Both the position numbers and the translations under genes were made by a program. Under the pieces are notes generated by a model, which saw only the letters and a program-made list of their open reading frames with translations, did no database searches and had not been told where the DNA came from. A stretch of 64,000 bases of DNA from Zhenhengia yiwuensis (GTDB lineage Bacteria; Bacillota; Clostridia; Lachnospirales; Cellulosilyticaceae), in contig NZ_JACRSY010000005.1 of assembly GCF_014384995.1 (NCBI RefSeq), positions 62,001-126,000 on the forward strand. Reading direction: 5' to 3'. Of this stretch, positions 26,701-35,336 are shown in pieces (the first letter of the stretch is position 1; the number at the start of each line of letters is the position of its first letter).

Positions 26701-28537
26701 CCTCAAAAAAGAAGGGCGACTTATTTGGAGGGGGATTAAAACCATCCATAGCCTCCAGCCTTATATGCTTCTTGTTTCCTTTTCTGCTGGTATATTTGCC
26801 TCTATTAATCCTTTTATCGGTATGTATTTTTCATCACTGATCATTACAGAGCTCATGCTGCCAGCACGTGATATCAAGCATATTCTTTATTTAGCTATTC
26901 TTACTGTAGTCCTTACTTTCCTATGCAGACTTATCTTAAACTTCCTTTACCAAATGCTTGATACGTTGCAGTACGTATTAGGACACAAAAAAGAACTGGA
27001 TTTATCCAATAAAGGCTATGAACTTGACTATGCTGATATGGATGATGTAAAAATACGTCAAATGCGTGAAAAACTTGAACGTGATCGCTACTATAAGGGT
27101 ATTATTGCACTTGTTTATCAAATACGCTGGATTACATCAAGTATACTTTCTATTATCTTTTCCGTTGCTTTAGTGGCAGAGATGCTAAAGGCAAGAAGTC
27201 CCAAAAGCAGCCAGCTTAGTCAGTTTGTAAATTCACCTGTTGCTGCTATTTTACTATGCCTGCTTATTGGCGGAACTATTTATTATTCAACTCGAAATGC
27301 TTCTATTATAAATAAAAAATATTTTGAGATTACGGATAAACTGGCACCTCATTATAATAGCGAACATTTCTTTAGTTTCCTACTCGCTACAGAATATAAT
27401 GCAGGTAAAGACATTAGGCTTTATAATCAAAAAGCTCTTATTGAAAAAGAACTAGGCTTCCATTTAGATAAAATCTTTAATATGCGTAAAATCTTACCTG
27501 AGCTTGATACAAAATTTTCGTGCACCGAAAGTGCCCTAAAAGTACTTGTCACCCTTGTCACTTACTTATTTGTAGGTTTAAAAGCACTTACTGGTGCTTT
27601 TGGCGTAGGAAATATCGTGCTTTATACAGGTGCTGTTACACAGCTTGGCCAAAATCTTTCAGATTTCCTTTACTTCCTAACAGAAATGAGAAGAAACAGT
27701 GAATACCTCACTTGGTACTTTGAATTCTTAGATTTACCTAACCGTAAAGAAAGTGGCAATTTACCTCTTGAGGCTAAAACAGCTAAAGATGCTATTATTG
27801 AATTTAAAAATGTAAGCTTTAAATACCCTGGCAGTGAGCATTATAGTCTAAAAAACATTTCTATACGCTTTAACGCCAACGAAAGAATCGCTGTTGTCGG
27901 GAAGAACGGCTCAGGTAAAACAACTTTTATTAAGTTACTTTGTAGGCTTTATGACCCTACTGAAGGTGAAATTCTATTAAATGGCATTAATATTAAAGAC
28001 TATAAGTATGAGGATTACTTAGCAGCCTTTTCTGTCGTCTTCCAAGACTTTAAACTTTTCTCCTTTACTTTAGGCGAAAATGTAGCAATCGCTTCGGATT
28101 ACGAAGAAGGAAAAGTTACTGAGTGCATTAACCAAGCAGGTCTTAAAGAGCGCATGGCTCAGTTCCCTGATGGCCTTCATACACAACTTTACAATGAATT
28201 CTCCGAGGATGGGATAGAAATATCCGGCGGGGAAGCTCAGAAAATTGCTATAGCACGTGCACTTTATAAGGATGCACCATTCATCATCTTAGATGAGCCA
28301 ACAGCAGCCCTTGACCCGATTGCAGAGGCAGATATTTATGCCAGACTTAACGATATGATTCAGGATAAGACAGCCATCTATATCTCCCATCGTTTATCAA
28401 GCTGCTGTTTTTGTAATCAAATTGCTGTATTTGATCAAGGTGAACTCATCCAATATGGTAAACATAAAGACTTACTAGAAGATACAGCTGACCTTTACTA
28501 TGAACTTTGGAATGCTCAGGCTCAGTACTATACTTAA
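26675..28537 (+). CDS. ABC exporter half-transporter B
   Basis: A 620-residue second half-transporter. It has Walker A GKNGSGKTT, signature ISGGEAQK, Walker B FIILDEPTAALDP and H-loop ISHRLSS, so both ATP sites of the pair should be active, unlike exporters with one degenerate site. I start at ATG 26675, right after GAGGAGG within the end of gene A; ATG 26681 is equally possible. The longer frame from 26609 lacks a ribosome site. Confidence 0.9.
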   Translation: MSMKNLFADLKKEGRLIWRGIKTIHSLQPYMLLVSFSAGIFASINPFIGMYFSSLIITELMLPARDIKHILYLAILTVVLTFLCRLILNFLYQMLDTLQYVLGHKKELDLSNKGYELDYADMDDVKIRQMREKLERDRYYKGIIALVYQIRWITSSILSIIFSVALVAEMLKARSPKSSQLSQFVNSPVAAILLCLLIGGTIYYSTRNASIINKKYFEITDKLAPHYNSEHFFSFLLATEYNAGKDIRLYNQKALIEKELGFHLDKIFNMRKILPELDTKFSCTESALKVLVTLVTYLFVGLKALTGAFGVGNIVLYTGAVTQLGQNLSDFLYFLTEMRRNSEYLTWYFEFLDLPNRKESGNLPLEAKTAKDAIIEFKNVSFKYPGSEHYSLKNISIRFNANERIAVVGKNGSGKTTFIKLLCRLYDPTEGEILLNGINIKDYKYEDYLAAFSVVFQDFKLFSFTLGENVAIASDYEEGKVTECINQAGLKERMAQFPDGLHTQLYNEFSEDGIEISGGEAQKIAIARALYKDAPFIILDEPTAALDPIAEADIYARLNDMIQDKTAIYISHRLSSCCFCNQIAVFDQGELIQYGKHKDLLEDTADLYYELWNAQAQYYT

Positions 28538-28564
28538 TACCTTATAATTTAAAATTTTAAGCAT

Positions 28565-28620
28565 AAATCCTCCTTTAGGCTCGTACATATAAAGTAGTAC
28601 GATACGAAAAAGGAGGATTT
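28565..28620 (+). promoter_or_regulatory. Hairpin sequestering the ribosome site of the L25 gene
   Basis: AAATCCTCCTTT (28565-28576) is perfectly complementary to AAAGGAGGATTT (28609-28620), which is the Shine-Dalgarno sequence of the next gene. An inner stem CGTAC/GTACG (28582-28586/28597-28601) closes the loop. It could be a translational switch, or it could act as the terminator of the ABC genes. Confidence 0.65.
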
Positions 28621-28623
28621 TAC

Positions 28624-29160
28624 ATGTCATCAAAAGTTTTTACAATTATGCCAAGAGATTCTAAAAAAAGTTTAGCTGAGCTTCGCCATAAAGGGATGAT
28701 TCCAGGGATTATGTATGGACAATCTCTCACCCATTCTATCCCTATTCAAATAGCACTTCCTATGCTTCAAAACATTATTAATGATACAACAACTATGATT
28801 TTCAAACTTGAACTAGATGGTCAAATTTATGACTGTGTGCTTCGTGACTTCCAAACAGATCGCTTACATACAGAAATTCTTCACGTAGACTTTCAATTTG
28901 TTAAAGCCGGTGAAGTAATTAAAATGCAAATTCCTATGAATTTTGAGGGTATTGAAATACTTCGTAGCAAGAAATACATCCTTGAGAAAGCTGTTACTAA
29001 AATTCCTGTTAAGGGACCTGTCGATGTCTTACCAGAAGCTTTTGTAGTGGATACAAGTAATCTTGAACAAGGCTCAAAAATCTTTGCAAGCGATTTGGAA
29101 CTCCCTCATAAAACAGAAATGCTTCTTCACCCAAATACTATTGTAGCAACCATTCAATAA
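28624..29160 (+). CDS. rplY: Ribosomal protein L25, short Ctc type
   Basis: A 178-residue L25/TL5/Ctc-family protein. The N-terminal 5S-rRNA-binding domain carries LRHKGMIPGIMYG and DCVLRDFQTDRLHTEILHVDF, and the C-terminal beta domain (residues about 95-178) is the Ctc extension. It binds 5S rRNA in the 50S subunit, and in Bacillus the homologue is a general stress protein. The ATG at 28624 follows a very strong AAAGGAGG that is buried in a hairpin (see 28565-28620), so stress-responsive translation is possible. Confidence 0.9.
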   Translation: MSSKVFTIMPRDSKKSLAELRHKGMIPGIMYGQSLTHSIPIQIALPMLQNIINDTTTMIFKLELDGQIYDCVLRDFQTDRLHTEILHVDFQFVKAGEVIKMQIPMNFEGIEILRSKKYILEKAVTKIPVKGPVDVLPEAFVVDTSNLEQGSKIFASDLELPHKTEMLLHPNTIVATIQ

Positions 29161-29168
29161 GTTTAAAG

Positions 29169-29475
29169 TTAGGTGATACTACTCTTCCAGCTTCTCCCTA
29201 CAGAATGTCAAGAATCTCTAAACTTGATGCTTGAAACTCGCTACGCTCAAACATCAAGCTAAATACCATGCACACCCTCTTCATTAAGAGCTTCTAGACA
29301 TTCCTTCGAAGGAAGCTTACAGAGTATTATCACCTAAGCACGCCTCCGTAAAGAAGCCTACGTAGGAGCAGCCCATATCCCTGTACCTTTCCTAGTATGG
29401 GGCCGGAGGCAAAGGGCATAGTACTACTCACTCCTCGTATTAGTGCTTAGCAGGTGGTAATAGGCCATCTCTGAT
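29169..29475. repeat. Highly structured intergenic element (inverted repeats), partly repeated at 50.9 kb
   Basis: No open frame is supported in this 400-bp gap. Two 51-base arms (29169-29219 and 29287-29337) form an imperfect inverted repeat, with TTAGGTGATA at both outer ends. Inside is a second stem (CTTGATGCTTGA 29223-29234 with TCAAACATCAAG 29247-29258). The right arm end, ATTATCACCTAAGCAC, can pair instead with GTGCTTAGCAGGTGGTAAT near 29450-29470. The enclosed part has GCCTCCG/CGGAGGC and GCCCATA/TATGGGGC stems. Reverse complement of 29200-29290 matches 50890-50970. It may be a structured RNA or a miniature mobile element; I do not recognise it. Confidence 0.6.
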
Positions 29476-29511
29476 CTACATAAATTTCAACTAAGGAATA
29501 TCTACCAATAA

Positions 29512-29560
29512 AAAGGGGACTGTTACATAGCTCACGAATGAGTCATGTAACAGTCCCTTT
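29512..29560 (-). terminator. Terminator of the 146-residue membrane protein gene
   Basis: AAAGGGGACTGTTACAT (29512-29528) pairs with ATGTAACAGTCCCTTT (29545-29560). The gene stops four bases away, and on the minus strand the stem ends in a T run. Confidence 0.85.
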
Positions 29561-29563
29561 ATA

Positions 29564-30004
29564 TTATAGAACGGAAAAATAAAGATAATAGCTATAAGAT
29601 CCCCCTACAAGTAAAATAAGTGCTACTAAAATGCAGACAAAAATACGAAAAGGATACTTCTTCTGATGCAATGCCCATGCCCCATCATGGTAATTTTTAG
29701 CTTTATTAATGAGCACTCCTGCACACATACCAAAGACCATATAAGTCATAAAAAATACCATGCATCTTACACTCCAAAGTATATCTTGTAAGGCCATCCC
29801 CATAAAGAAACTTTGTATAAGTGTTATACCTGTAAATAAGAGCTTTTCTTTTGTGGCAAAACCTATTATAAAGGCTGTAAGCACAATAAACGGTATACTT
29901 GGAATGACCTGTCTATAAAGTAAGGCAATACTTACACTAAGCAAGCTGCTTACTACAATTGCTGCATAAAATAGTCTTGTTTTAGTTGGGTTATCTCTAT
30001 TCAT
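29564..30004 (-). CDS. Hypothetical membrane protein
   Basis: A 146-residue protein not recognised. About four hydrophobic helices are visible (residues 11-30, 33-50, 55-100 in two parts, and 120-143), with a short positively charged loop NKAKNYHDGAWALHQKKYPFR before the last one. It is the last gene of a three-gene minus-strand run with pepP and the pentapeptide-repeat gene (12-bp gap to pepP). Nothing in the sequence points to a function. Confidence 0.7.
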   Translation of the reverse strand: MNRDNPTKTRLFYAAIVVSSLLSVSIALLYRQVIPSIPFIVLTAFIIGFATKEKLLFTGITLIQSFFMGMALQDILWSVRCMVFFMTYMVFGMCAGVLINKAKNYHDGAWALHQKKYPFRIFVCILVALILLVGGSYSYYLYFSVL

Positions 30005-30016
30005 ATTAGTCTCCTT

Positions 30017-31258
30017 TTATGACTGCATATAAGCTTCTATATCCTCTACAGTCTTAATAATATCCTTTGAAAGTACTTCACATCCATCTTGTGTTACAAG
30101 TACATCATCTTCAATACGAATACCGATTTCTTCATCTTCGATATATAACCCCGGCTCTACTGTCAGTACCATACCTGGTTCAAGTATCATACCTCTATCC
30201 CCTACATCATGGGTATCTAAACCTAAGAAGTGGCTTACGCCATGATAGTAATATTTACTTACATCTTCCATTGTCTCTACTAAACCTAATCCTTTAAGCT
30301 CTTCAAGGTAAATTTCTCTTACAATCTCATTAAGTCTGGTAAATGGTACACCAGGTTTAATGGCTTTAATTACTTCTTCATTTGCTTTAAGTACAATATT
30401 ATAAAAAGTTTTTTGGCGCTCTGTAAATTTGCCATCGGCTGGAATAGTACGTGTGATATCTGCATTATAATAATCATATTGTGCACCCAGATCAAATAAC
30501 ACTAAGCTGTTTTCAGGAATGATACTATCATTACTTGAGTAATGTAAAATAGTACCGTTTACACCTGAAGCCGCAATGGTTTTGAAAGCAAAGTCTTTAA
30601 TGCCGTTACATTTAAGGACAAAGTCAAAGTGTGCTTCAAGTGCATATTCCATAATACCACTTTTAGCATTTTTCATAAGTGCTTTAATCCCTTCATCTGT
30701 TACTTTAATGGCCTCTTTAAGTTTATCCACTTCATAGGGTGCTTTAATCACTCTTAATGAACTAATGAGGTGATGAACATTTTGAATCTGAATAAATGGA
30801 TAACGTTCTTTACATTTATTTGCAAAAACTTGCTCTTTGGTAAGGGGAGCATTAAATCCTTCTAATTCAAAGTCTAAGTAGAGGTGATGAACGACTTGTC
30901 TACTTAATATATAATGGAGCGTCCCTTCAAAATCCTCTACATATTTCACTTCATCTACAGCAGATACAGTGAGGGCATCTTCCTTACTAATTGTCTTACC
31001 TACCCATTTCTCCATAAAGGGATCTGCTTTTTTAATAAAGAGAGTGGATTTAACTTTATCTCCCTCTTTTACCATCATAAGCATAATGTGCGGCTCTTTT
31101 ACTCCACACATATAGTAGAAATGACGGTTCGTCGTAAAAGCATAATCTTCATCTGCACTTTTCTTTGGTGGCTGCCCTGAGAAAAGTACTACCGCACTTC
31201 TATCTTCTAATTTTTCTCCTAACCTCTTTCTGTTACATTTAAAGAAATTCTCACTCAT
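30017..31258 (-). CDS. pepP: Xaa-Pro aminopeptidase (M24B)
   Basis: A 413-residue aminopeptidase P with an N-terminal creatinase-like domain and a C-terminal pita-bread metallopeptidase. Metal ligands are visible as LFDLGAQYDYYNADITR (two Asp), HGVSHFLGLDTHDVG (His), LTVEPGLYI (Glu) and GIRIEDDVLV (Glu). It removes N-terminal residues next to proline in the cytosol. The start codon overlaps the stop of the pentapeptide gene by 8 bp, so the two are translationally coupled. Confidence 0.95.
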   Translation of the reverse strand: MSENFFKCNRKRLGEKLEDRSAVVLFSGQPPKKSADEDYAFTTNRHFYYMCGVKEPHIMLMMVKEGDKVKSTLFIKKADPFMEKWVGKTISKEDALTVSAVDEVKYVEDFEGTLHYILSRQVVHHLYLDFELEGFNAPLTKEQVFANKCKERYPFIQIQNVHHLISSLRVIKAPYEVDKLKEAIKVTDEGIKALMKNAKSGIMEYALEAHFDFVLKCNGIKDFAFKTIAASGVNGTILHYSSNDSIIPENSLVLFDLGAQYDYYNADITRTIPADGKFTERQKTFYNIVLKANEEVIKAIKPGVPFTRLNEIVREIYLEELKGLGLVETMEDVSKYYYHGVSHFLGLDTHDVGDRGMILEPGMVLTVEPGLYIEDEEIGIRIEDDVLVTQDGCEVLSKDIIKTVEDIEAYMQS

Positions 31259-31913
31259 TACTTTTTTCCATCCCTTCTATTTTAAGTCCCAACATCTTCG
31301 CAAACTCTAATGCCTGGTCAGGCGTAACTTTAATACCTTTAAGTTCAAGGAGCTTCACTTTAAGTCCATCAATACGGCAAGTTGTAAAGTCTAATCCATT
31401 AAGCTTCGTTCCTGCAAACTCTGCTGCTATCAGATTACATGTATCAAAGTCAACTTTATTAAACTTACAAGAACCAAAGTTAGCAAACTTAAGTTCACAC
31501 CCTTTAAAATGTACATCCTTCATAAGAGCAAAGCCTACATTAAGGTAATCTCCAAGACACCCTTCAAAAGTCACATACTGAATACAACTTTCAGGTAAAC
31601 TTAATCCTGTTAACTTACATTCTTCAAATCTACTTTTATGAAAGATAGCATCCTCCATATTTTGATTAGAGAGGTCACATTTTTTGAATATAACATTATT
31701 AAATTCAATCTTTTTAAAGCGATTTTCGCTAAACGTTACATTCTCTAAAATGCATTCTTTAAAAATCAGATTACGGCAAGCTTGGTCCTCAATATAAAGA
31801 TTTTTTAAATGCTTGCCCTGCACAGTCATCTCATCTTCTAAATCATCTAGGTCTATCGTAATAGTCTCAAGATATGGTGGTATATAAGGCTGCATCTCTA
31901 TGTTATCCTCCAT
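31251..31913 (-). CDS. Pentapeptide-repeat protein
   Basis: A 220-residue protein. From about residue 30 to 190 it follows the A(D/N)LXX pentapeptide rhythm in degenerate form (LIFKECILENVTFSENRF, NLIAAEFAGTKLNGLDF), predicting a right-handed quadrilateral beta-helix. Some such proteins mimic DNA and protect gyrase, but most have unknown partners. It precedes pepP with an 8-bp overlap. No membrane segment or signal is present. Confidence 0.85.
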   Translation of the reverse strand: MEDNIEMQPYIPPYLETITIDLDDLEDEMTVQGKHLKNLYIEDQACRNLIFKECILENVTFSENRFKKIEFNNVIFKKCDLSNQNMEDAIFHKSRFEECKLTGLSLPESCIQYVTFEGCLGDYLNVGFALMKDVHFKGCELKFANFGSCKFNKVDFDTCNLIAAEFAGTKLNGLDFTTCRIDGLKVKLLELKGIKVTPDQALEFAKMLGLKIEGMEKSNE

Positions 31914-31989
31914 CCAAATAGCTTCTTTTATTATATTAACACTTTTCGTATTACTAAGACATCATTTTTTATAAAAATTTAGTGTTTTC

Positions 31990-32104
31990 TATTCTTTTAT
32001 AATCTAATAAAGGTTAAAAGAATAGTCACGTAGATAAAAAGGCAGTGACCATTCTTTTATAATCCCCATCTCCATAAGATGTGTAAAAGATTTGTCACTG
32101 CCTT
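31990..32104. terminator. Two hairpins downstream of the 171-residue protein gene
   Basis: CTATTCTTTTA and TAAAAGAATAG (about 31990-32025) form one stem. AAAGGCAGTGAC (about 32038-32049) and GTCACTGCCTTT (about 32093-32104) form a second with a long loop. The second, with its flanking A/T runs, can terminate the minus-strand gene ending at 32136. Confidence 0.5.
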
Positions 32105-32135
32105 TATTTTGTAATATTTTAATAACTGTTTTGTA

Positions 32136-32651
32136 CTACAGAAATTTAAAGCTATCTAATAAGTTTTGCAAATTATCCTTATTCGTCCATATAACGGTAT
32201 AGTCATAGATGCCACTACTTTCTGAGACAGGCCTTTTATTCTTCACAATAACAGCTACTTCTCGATCAAATACTTTCTGCTGGTCTGCTGATGGCATAAT
32301 AATTCTAGCGGGTTCTCCATCTAGCTCTGTTGCAATAACCTCTGGATTGGTTCCATAAGGTTGAATAGGAATATCAATCTCCTGCTTCGCCACTTGGTCA
32401 ATAGGACGTCCGAAGGATTCTAACTCACTGACTTCAAAAAAGCCATTTGGCCCATCATAACGTTCTTCATAATTAGAGTTCTTAATCCAATTAGCAGGGT
32501 ATTTAAATGTAATACCATATAAAGGACTTCTAAAAGTCTTATAATTGGTATCTTGTTCGCCTCTTGTATAGGTCATTTCGTTATTATTTCCTTGATTAAG
32601 AAGCAGATAGCTTATACCCAATATAGCAATTAAACCTAATTGATCATTCAT
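32136..32651 (-). CDS. Membrane-anchored PsbP/DcrB-fold-like protein
   Basis: A 171-residue protein with one short N-terminal hydrophobic segment (LGLIAILGISYLLLNQG) acting as uncleaved anchor. The extracellular domain contains YGITFKYPANWIKN and ends NLQNLLDSFKFL. That layout (FxYPxxW ... ILxSFkf) is typical of PsbP/DUF1795-like lipoprotein domains of Firmicutes. No function is known. It is divergent from the oligopeptide importer operon. Confidence in the fold is moderate. Confidence 0.6.
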   Translation of the reverse strand: MNDQLGLIAILGISYLLLNQGNNNEMTYTRGEQDTNYKTFRSPLYGITFKYPANWIKNSNYEERYDGPNGFFEVSELESFGRPIDQVAKQEIDIPIQPYGTNPEVIATELDGEPARIIMPSADQQKVFDREVAVIVKNKRPVSESSGIYDYTVIWTNKDNLQNLLDSFKFL

Positions 32652-32733
32652 TATGTTACGCCCCTTTTCATCAATACTAATTACTACTATCCTATTAAAT
32701 TTTCCATAAAATGGTTACAGTTTTAAAAAATTA

Positions 32734-32762
32734 TTGTAACATTAAAACAACTTTCTTATAAT
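32734..32762 (+). promoter_or_regulatory. Promoter of the oligopeptide ABC operon
   Basis: TTGTAA, 17-bp spacer, TATAAT (32757-32762), about 75 bp upstream of the binding-protein start. The leader contains a small GCGCA/TGCGC inverted repeat of unclear meaning. Confidence 0.6.
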
Positions 32763-32836
32763 AAAGAAGTATTGAAACACTATAACAAGCGCAACCTACC
32801 TATAAGTATGTGCGCATTGTACAAGGAGGCTATATC

Positions 32837-34372
32837 ATGAGAAAATTATTTGCTTTGATGATGTCCTGCATAATCGTTTTTTCTGTAGGCTGTTCATCAA
32901 ATGCCGGCGGAGACCAAGCGGCTCCTAATGGCACAGCTAATGAACCGGTTTCAGGCGGTATCGTAAGAACTACAATGCCATCAGAACCAGACAATCTAGA
33001 TCCATACCTATCAGCAGCATCCGATACGGATGCAGTTATGAACAATGTTTTTGAAGGACTTATGCGATTTGATGAAAACGGTGAGATCCTTCCACAACTT
33101 GCGACAAGCTATACCATTTCAGATGATAGTTTGACCTATACTTTTGATATAAGAACAGATGTAACTTTCCATAACGGCGATCCTATGACCATAGAAGATG
33201 TATTATACTCTTATAAAACCTTAGCAGGCCTTAATGGCATGGAGATTCTTTCTTCAAAATTCAAGCTTGTTAAAGCTATTGAAAAAGTAGATGAAGATAC
33301 TTTAACCTTCACTTTAAGTGAACCTTCTTCAGCTTTCTTATCTACTTTAGTTGAACCTGTAGTCCCAGCTGATTATATGCAGCAATCAAGCTCCCCTGTA
33401 GGTACTGGTCCCTTTACTTTTAAGAGCTATGTACCAGGCCAAAAAATTGTCTTAGATCGCAATGATACTTATTATGATACAAATCGCATGGCAAAGATTG
33501 ATCAAATCGAATTTCGCATTATGACAGATGAAAACAGTATCCTTATGGCTCTTAAATCAGGAGATTTAGATATTGCACAGGTTCTATCTATGAGTGTACC
33601 AGCTCTTGAAAAAGACTTTAACATTACTTCCTTCCCTCAAAATATGGTACAAATCTTTGCTTTAAATTTAGATAAAAAACCTTTTGACGATGTACGTGTA
33701 CGTCAAGCTATCAACTATGCAATAGATAAAGACCTTATTATAGAGGGTGTAGTGGGTGGCTACGGCACTAAGCTTTATACCAATGCAAGCCCTGTAATGA
33801 GCTTCTGGTATAATGACTTAAGTCAAAATGAACCTTATCCTTATAATGTAGAAAAAGCTAAAGCACTTCTTGCTGAAGCGGGTTATAAGGATGGCTTTGA
33901 AACAACCATTAAGGTACCTTCAAATTATCAAACACACGTCGATACAGCACAGGTACTTGCTGATATGCTTAGTAAAGTAGGCATTACACTGAATATTGAA
34001 CTTATTGAATGGGGCCAATGGCTTGAAACAGTTTATACAGGTGGTAACTATGACACAACTCTTGTTGGGCTTTCTGGTAAACTTGAACCACATGAAGTGT
34101 TTCTTCGCTATGAAAGCACTTACCCTAAAAACTTCTATCACTTAAGAAGTCCTGAATATGATGCCATCTTAGAACAAGCTATCACTGAAACAGATGCACC
34201 AAAACGTGCTGCTCTTTATAAACAAGCTCAACAATTCCTTGCAGATGAGGCCGTAGCCGTTTATATTATGGATCCACACCTTATCCTTGCAAGCAAACCA
34301 AATCTTAAAGGCTATACGCCATACCCTGCACCATATTTTGATGCAACAAAACTCTTTTACGTAGGGGAATAA
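32837..34372 (+). CDS. Oligopeptide/dipeptide-type solute-binding lipoprotein (SBP_bac_5)
   Basis: A 511-residue extracellular binding protein of the DppA/OppA class. The signal peptide ends at a lipobox (FSVGC, Cys19). The mature chain has RTTMPSEPDNLDPYLS, a typical SBP_bac_5 start, and DDVRVRQAINYAIDKDLI, the family signature. ATG 32837 follows CAAGGAGG; the longer frame from 32810 would spoil the signal peptide. Two permeases follow, but no ATPase genes are in the operon, which is unusual for Dpp/Opp systems. Substrate could be peptides, nickel or oligosaccharides. Confidence 0.92.
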   Translation: MRKLFALMMSCIIVFSVGCSSNAGGDQAAPNGTANEPVSGGIVRTTMPSEPDNLDPYLSAASDTDAVMNNVFEGLMRFDENGEILPQLATSYTISDDSLTYTFDIRTDVTFHNGDPMTIEDVLYSYKTLAGLNGMEILSSKFKLVKAIEKVDEDTLTFTLSEPSSAFLSTLVEPVVPADYMQQSSSPVGTGPFTFKSYVPGQKIVLDRNDTYYDTNRMAKIDQIEFRIMTDENSILMALKSGDLDIAQVLSMSVPALEKDFNITSFPQNMVQIFALNLDKKPFDDVRVRQAINYAIDKDLIIEGVVGGYGTKLYTNASPVMSFWYNDLSQNEPYPYNVEKAKALLAEAGYKDGFETTIKVPSNYQTHVDTAQVLADMLSKVGITLNIELIEWGQWLETVYTGGNYDTTLVGLSGKLEPHEVFLRYESTYPKNFYHLRSPEYDAILEQAITETDAPKRAALYKQAQQFLADEAVAVYIMDPHLILASKPNLKGYTPYPAPYFDATKLFYVGE

Positions 34373-34387
34373 ACAGGTGAAATTATC

Positions 34388-35335
34388 ATGTCATTTTATC
34401 TAAAAAAACTACTTTCTTTAGTCATAACACTTTTTTTAATTTCTATAGTCACTTTTGGGGTATTTCAAATACTGCCAGGGGACCCAGCTGCAATCATCTT
34501 GGGTCCCGACGCAGACCCCCTTCAGCTAGAGGCCTTAAGACAGTCTATGAATCAAGATGCACCTCTTCTTACTCGATATACAGATTGGTTAGGTAATGCT
34601 TTAACGGGCGATCTTGGGGAATCTTTTAGATTCCATATGCCTGTAAGTGACCTCCTACTTTCTCGTATTCCTGTAACCACTTCTTTAGCACTGATTACAC
34701 TTATTTTTACTTTACTTATAGGCCTTCCACTTGGACTATTTATCGCGAGTCATAAAGGCCCTTTAGGTAAAGTTATTTCAGCTTTATCTCAGCTTGGTAT
34801 TGCGATCCCTTCATTTTGGATGGGGATCTTACTTGTTCTTTTATTTGCAGTCACTTTAGGCCTTTTACCAAGCAGTGGTTATGTGGCTTTTGCAGATAAT
34901 CCTATAGGCTGGCTAAAGAGTCTATTACTACCGGGCCTCTCTATTGCTCTAGGGACATGTGCTGTACTCATTCGTTATCTTAAAACAGCGATGCTCGATG
35001 AACTCCCTAAGCAATATGTACAGACAGCTCGTGGCAAAGGACTTAGTGAGAAAATGGTTGTGCGTAAGCATATCTTTAAAAATGCTCTTATTCCTACTGT
35101 AACCATTTTAGGGATGCTTGTGATTGATATACTCGGTGGTAGTATTATTACTGAAAATGTTTTTAATATCCCTGGTCTTGGCAACTTAATTATTACAGCC
35201 ATTAACAGCCGTGACCTACCACTTATCCAAGCACTTGTGCTTTATCTGGGGACAATTGTTGTTGTTTTCAACTTTATTGTGGATATGTTATACAGTGTGA
35301 TTGACCCTCGTATTCGCGTAAAGGGGGATAACTAA
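34388..35335 (+). CDS. ABC permease, DppB type
   Basis: A 315-residue permease with six membrane segments. The N-terminal GVFQILPGDPAAIILGPDA loop and the cytoplasmic YVQTARGKGLSEKMVVRKH (EAA-like) motif are the DppB/OppB hallmarks. It starts 15 bp after the binding-protein gene and ends one base before the DppC-type gene. It forms the translocation pore with that partner. Confidence 0.93.
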   Translation: MSFYLKKLLSLVITLFLISIVTFGVFQILPGDPAAIILGPDADPLQLEALRQSMNQDAPLLTRYTDWLGNALTGDLGESFRFHMPVSDLLLSRIPVTTSLALITLIFTLLIGLPLGLFIASHKGPLGKVISALSQLGIAIPSFWMGILLVLLFAVTLGLLPSSGYVAFADNPIGWLKSLLLPGLSIALGTCAVLIRYLKTAMLDELPKQYVQTARGKGLSEKMVVRKHIFKNALIPTVTILGMLVIDILGGSIITENVFNIPGLGNLIITAINSRDLPLIQALVLYLGTIVVVFNFIVDMLYSVIDPRIRVKGDN

Positions 35336-35336
35336 G

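Noticed and set aside
24040..28537. Bacteriocin or lantibiotic export locus
   Set aside because: The two ABC half-transporters lack a peptidase domain, and no leader peptide, modification or immunity gene lies nearby.
29161..29510. Group II intron or known riboswitch
   Set aside because: No reverse-transcriptase frame and no domain V-like hairpin were found, and the sequence does not match a riboswitch class I know.
32763..32836. T-box or riboswitch in the leader of the oligopeptide operon
   Set aside because: Only a 5-bp inverted repeat is present and the leader is too short for a T-box; no conserved motif was seen.
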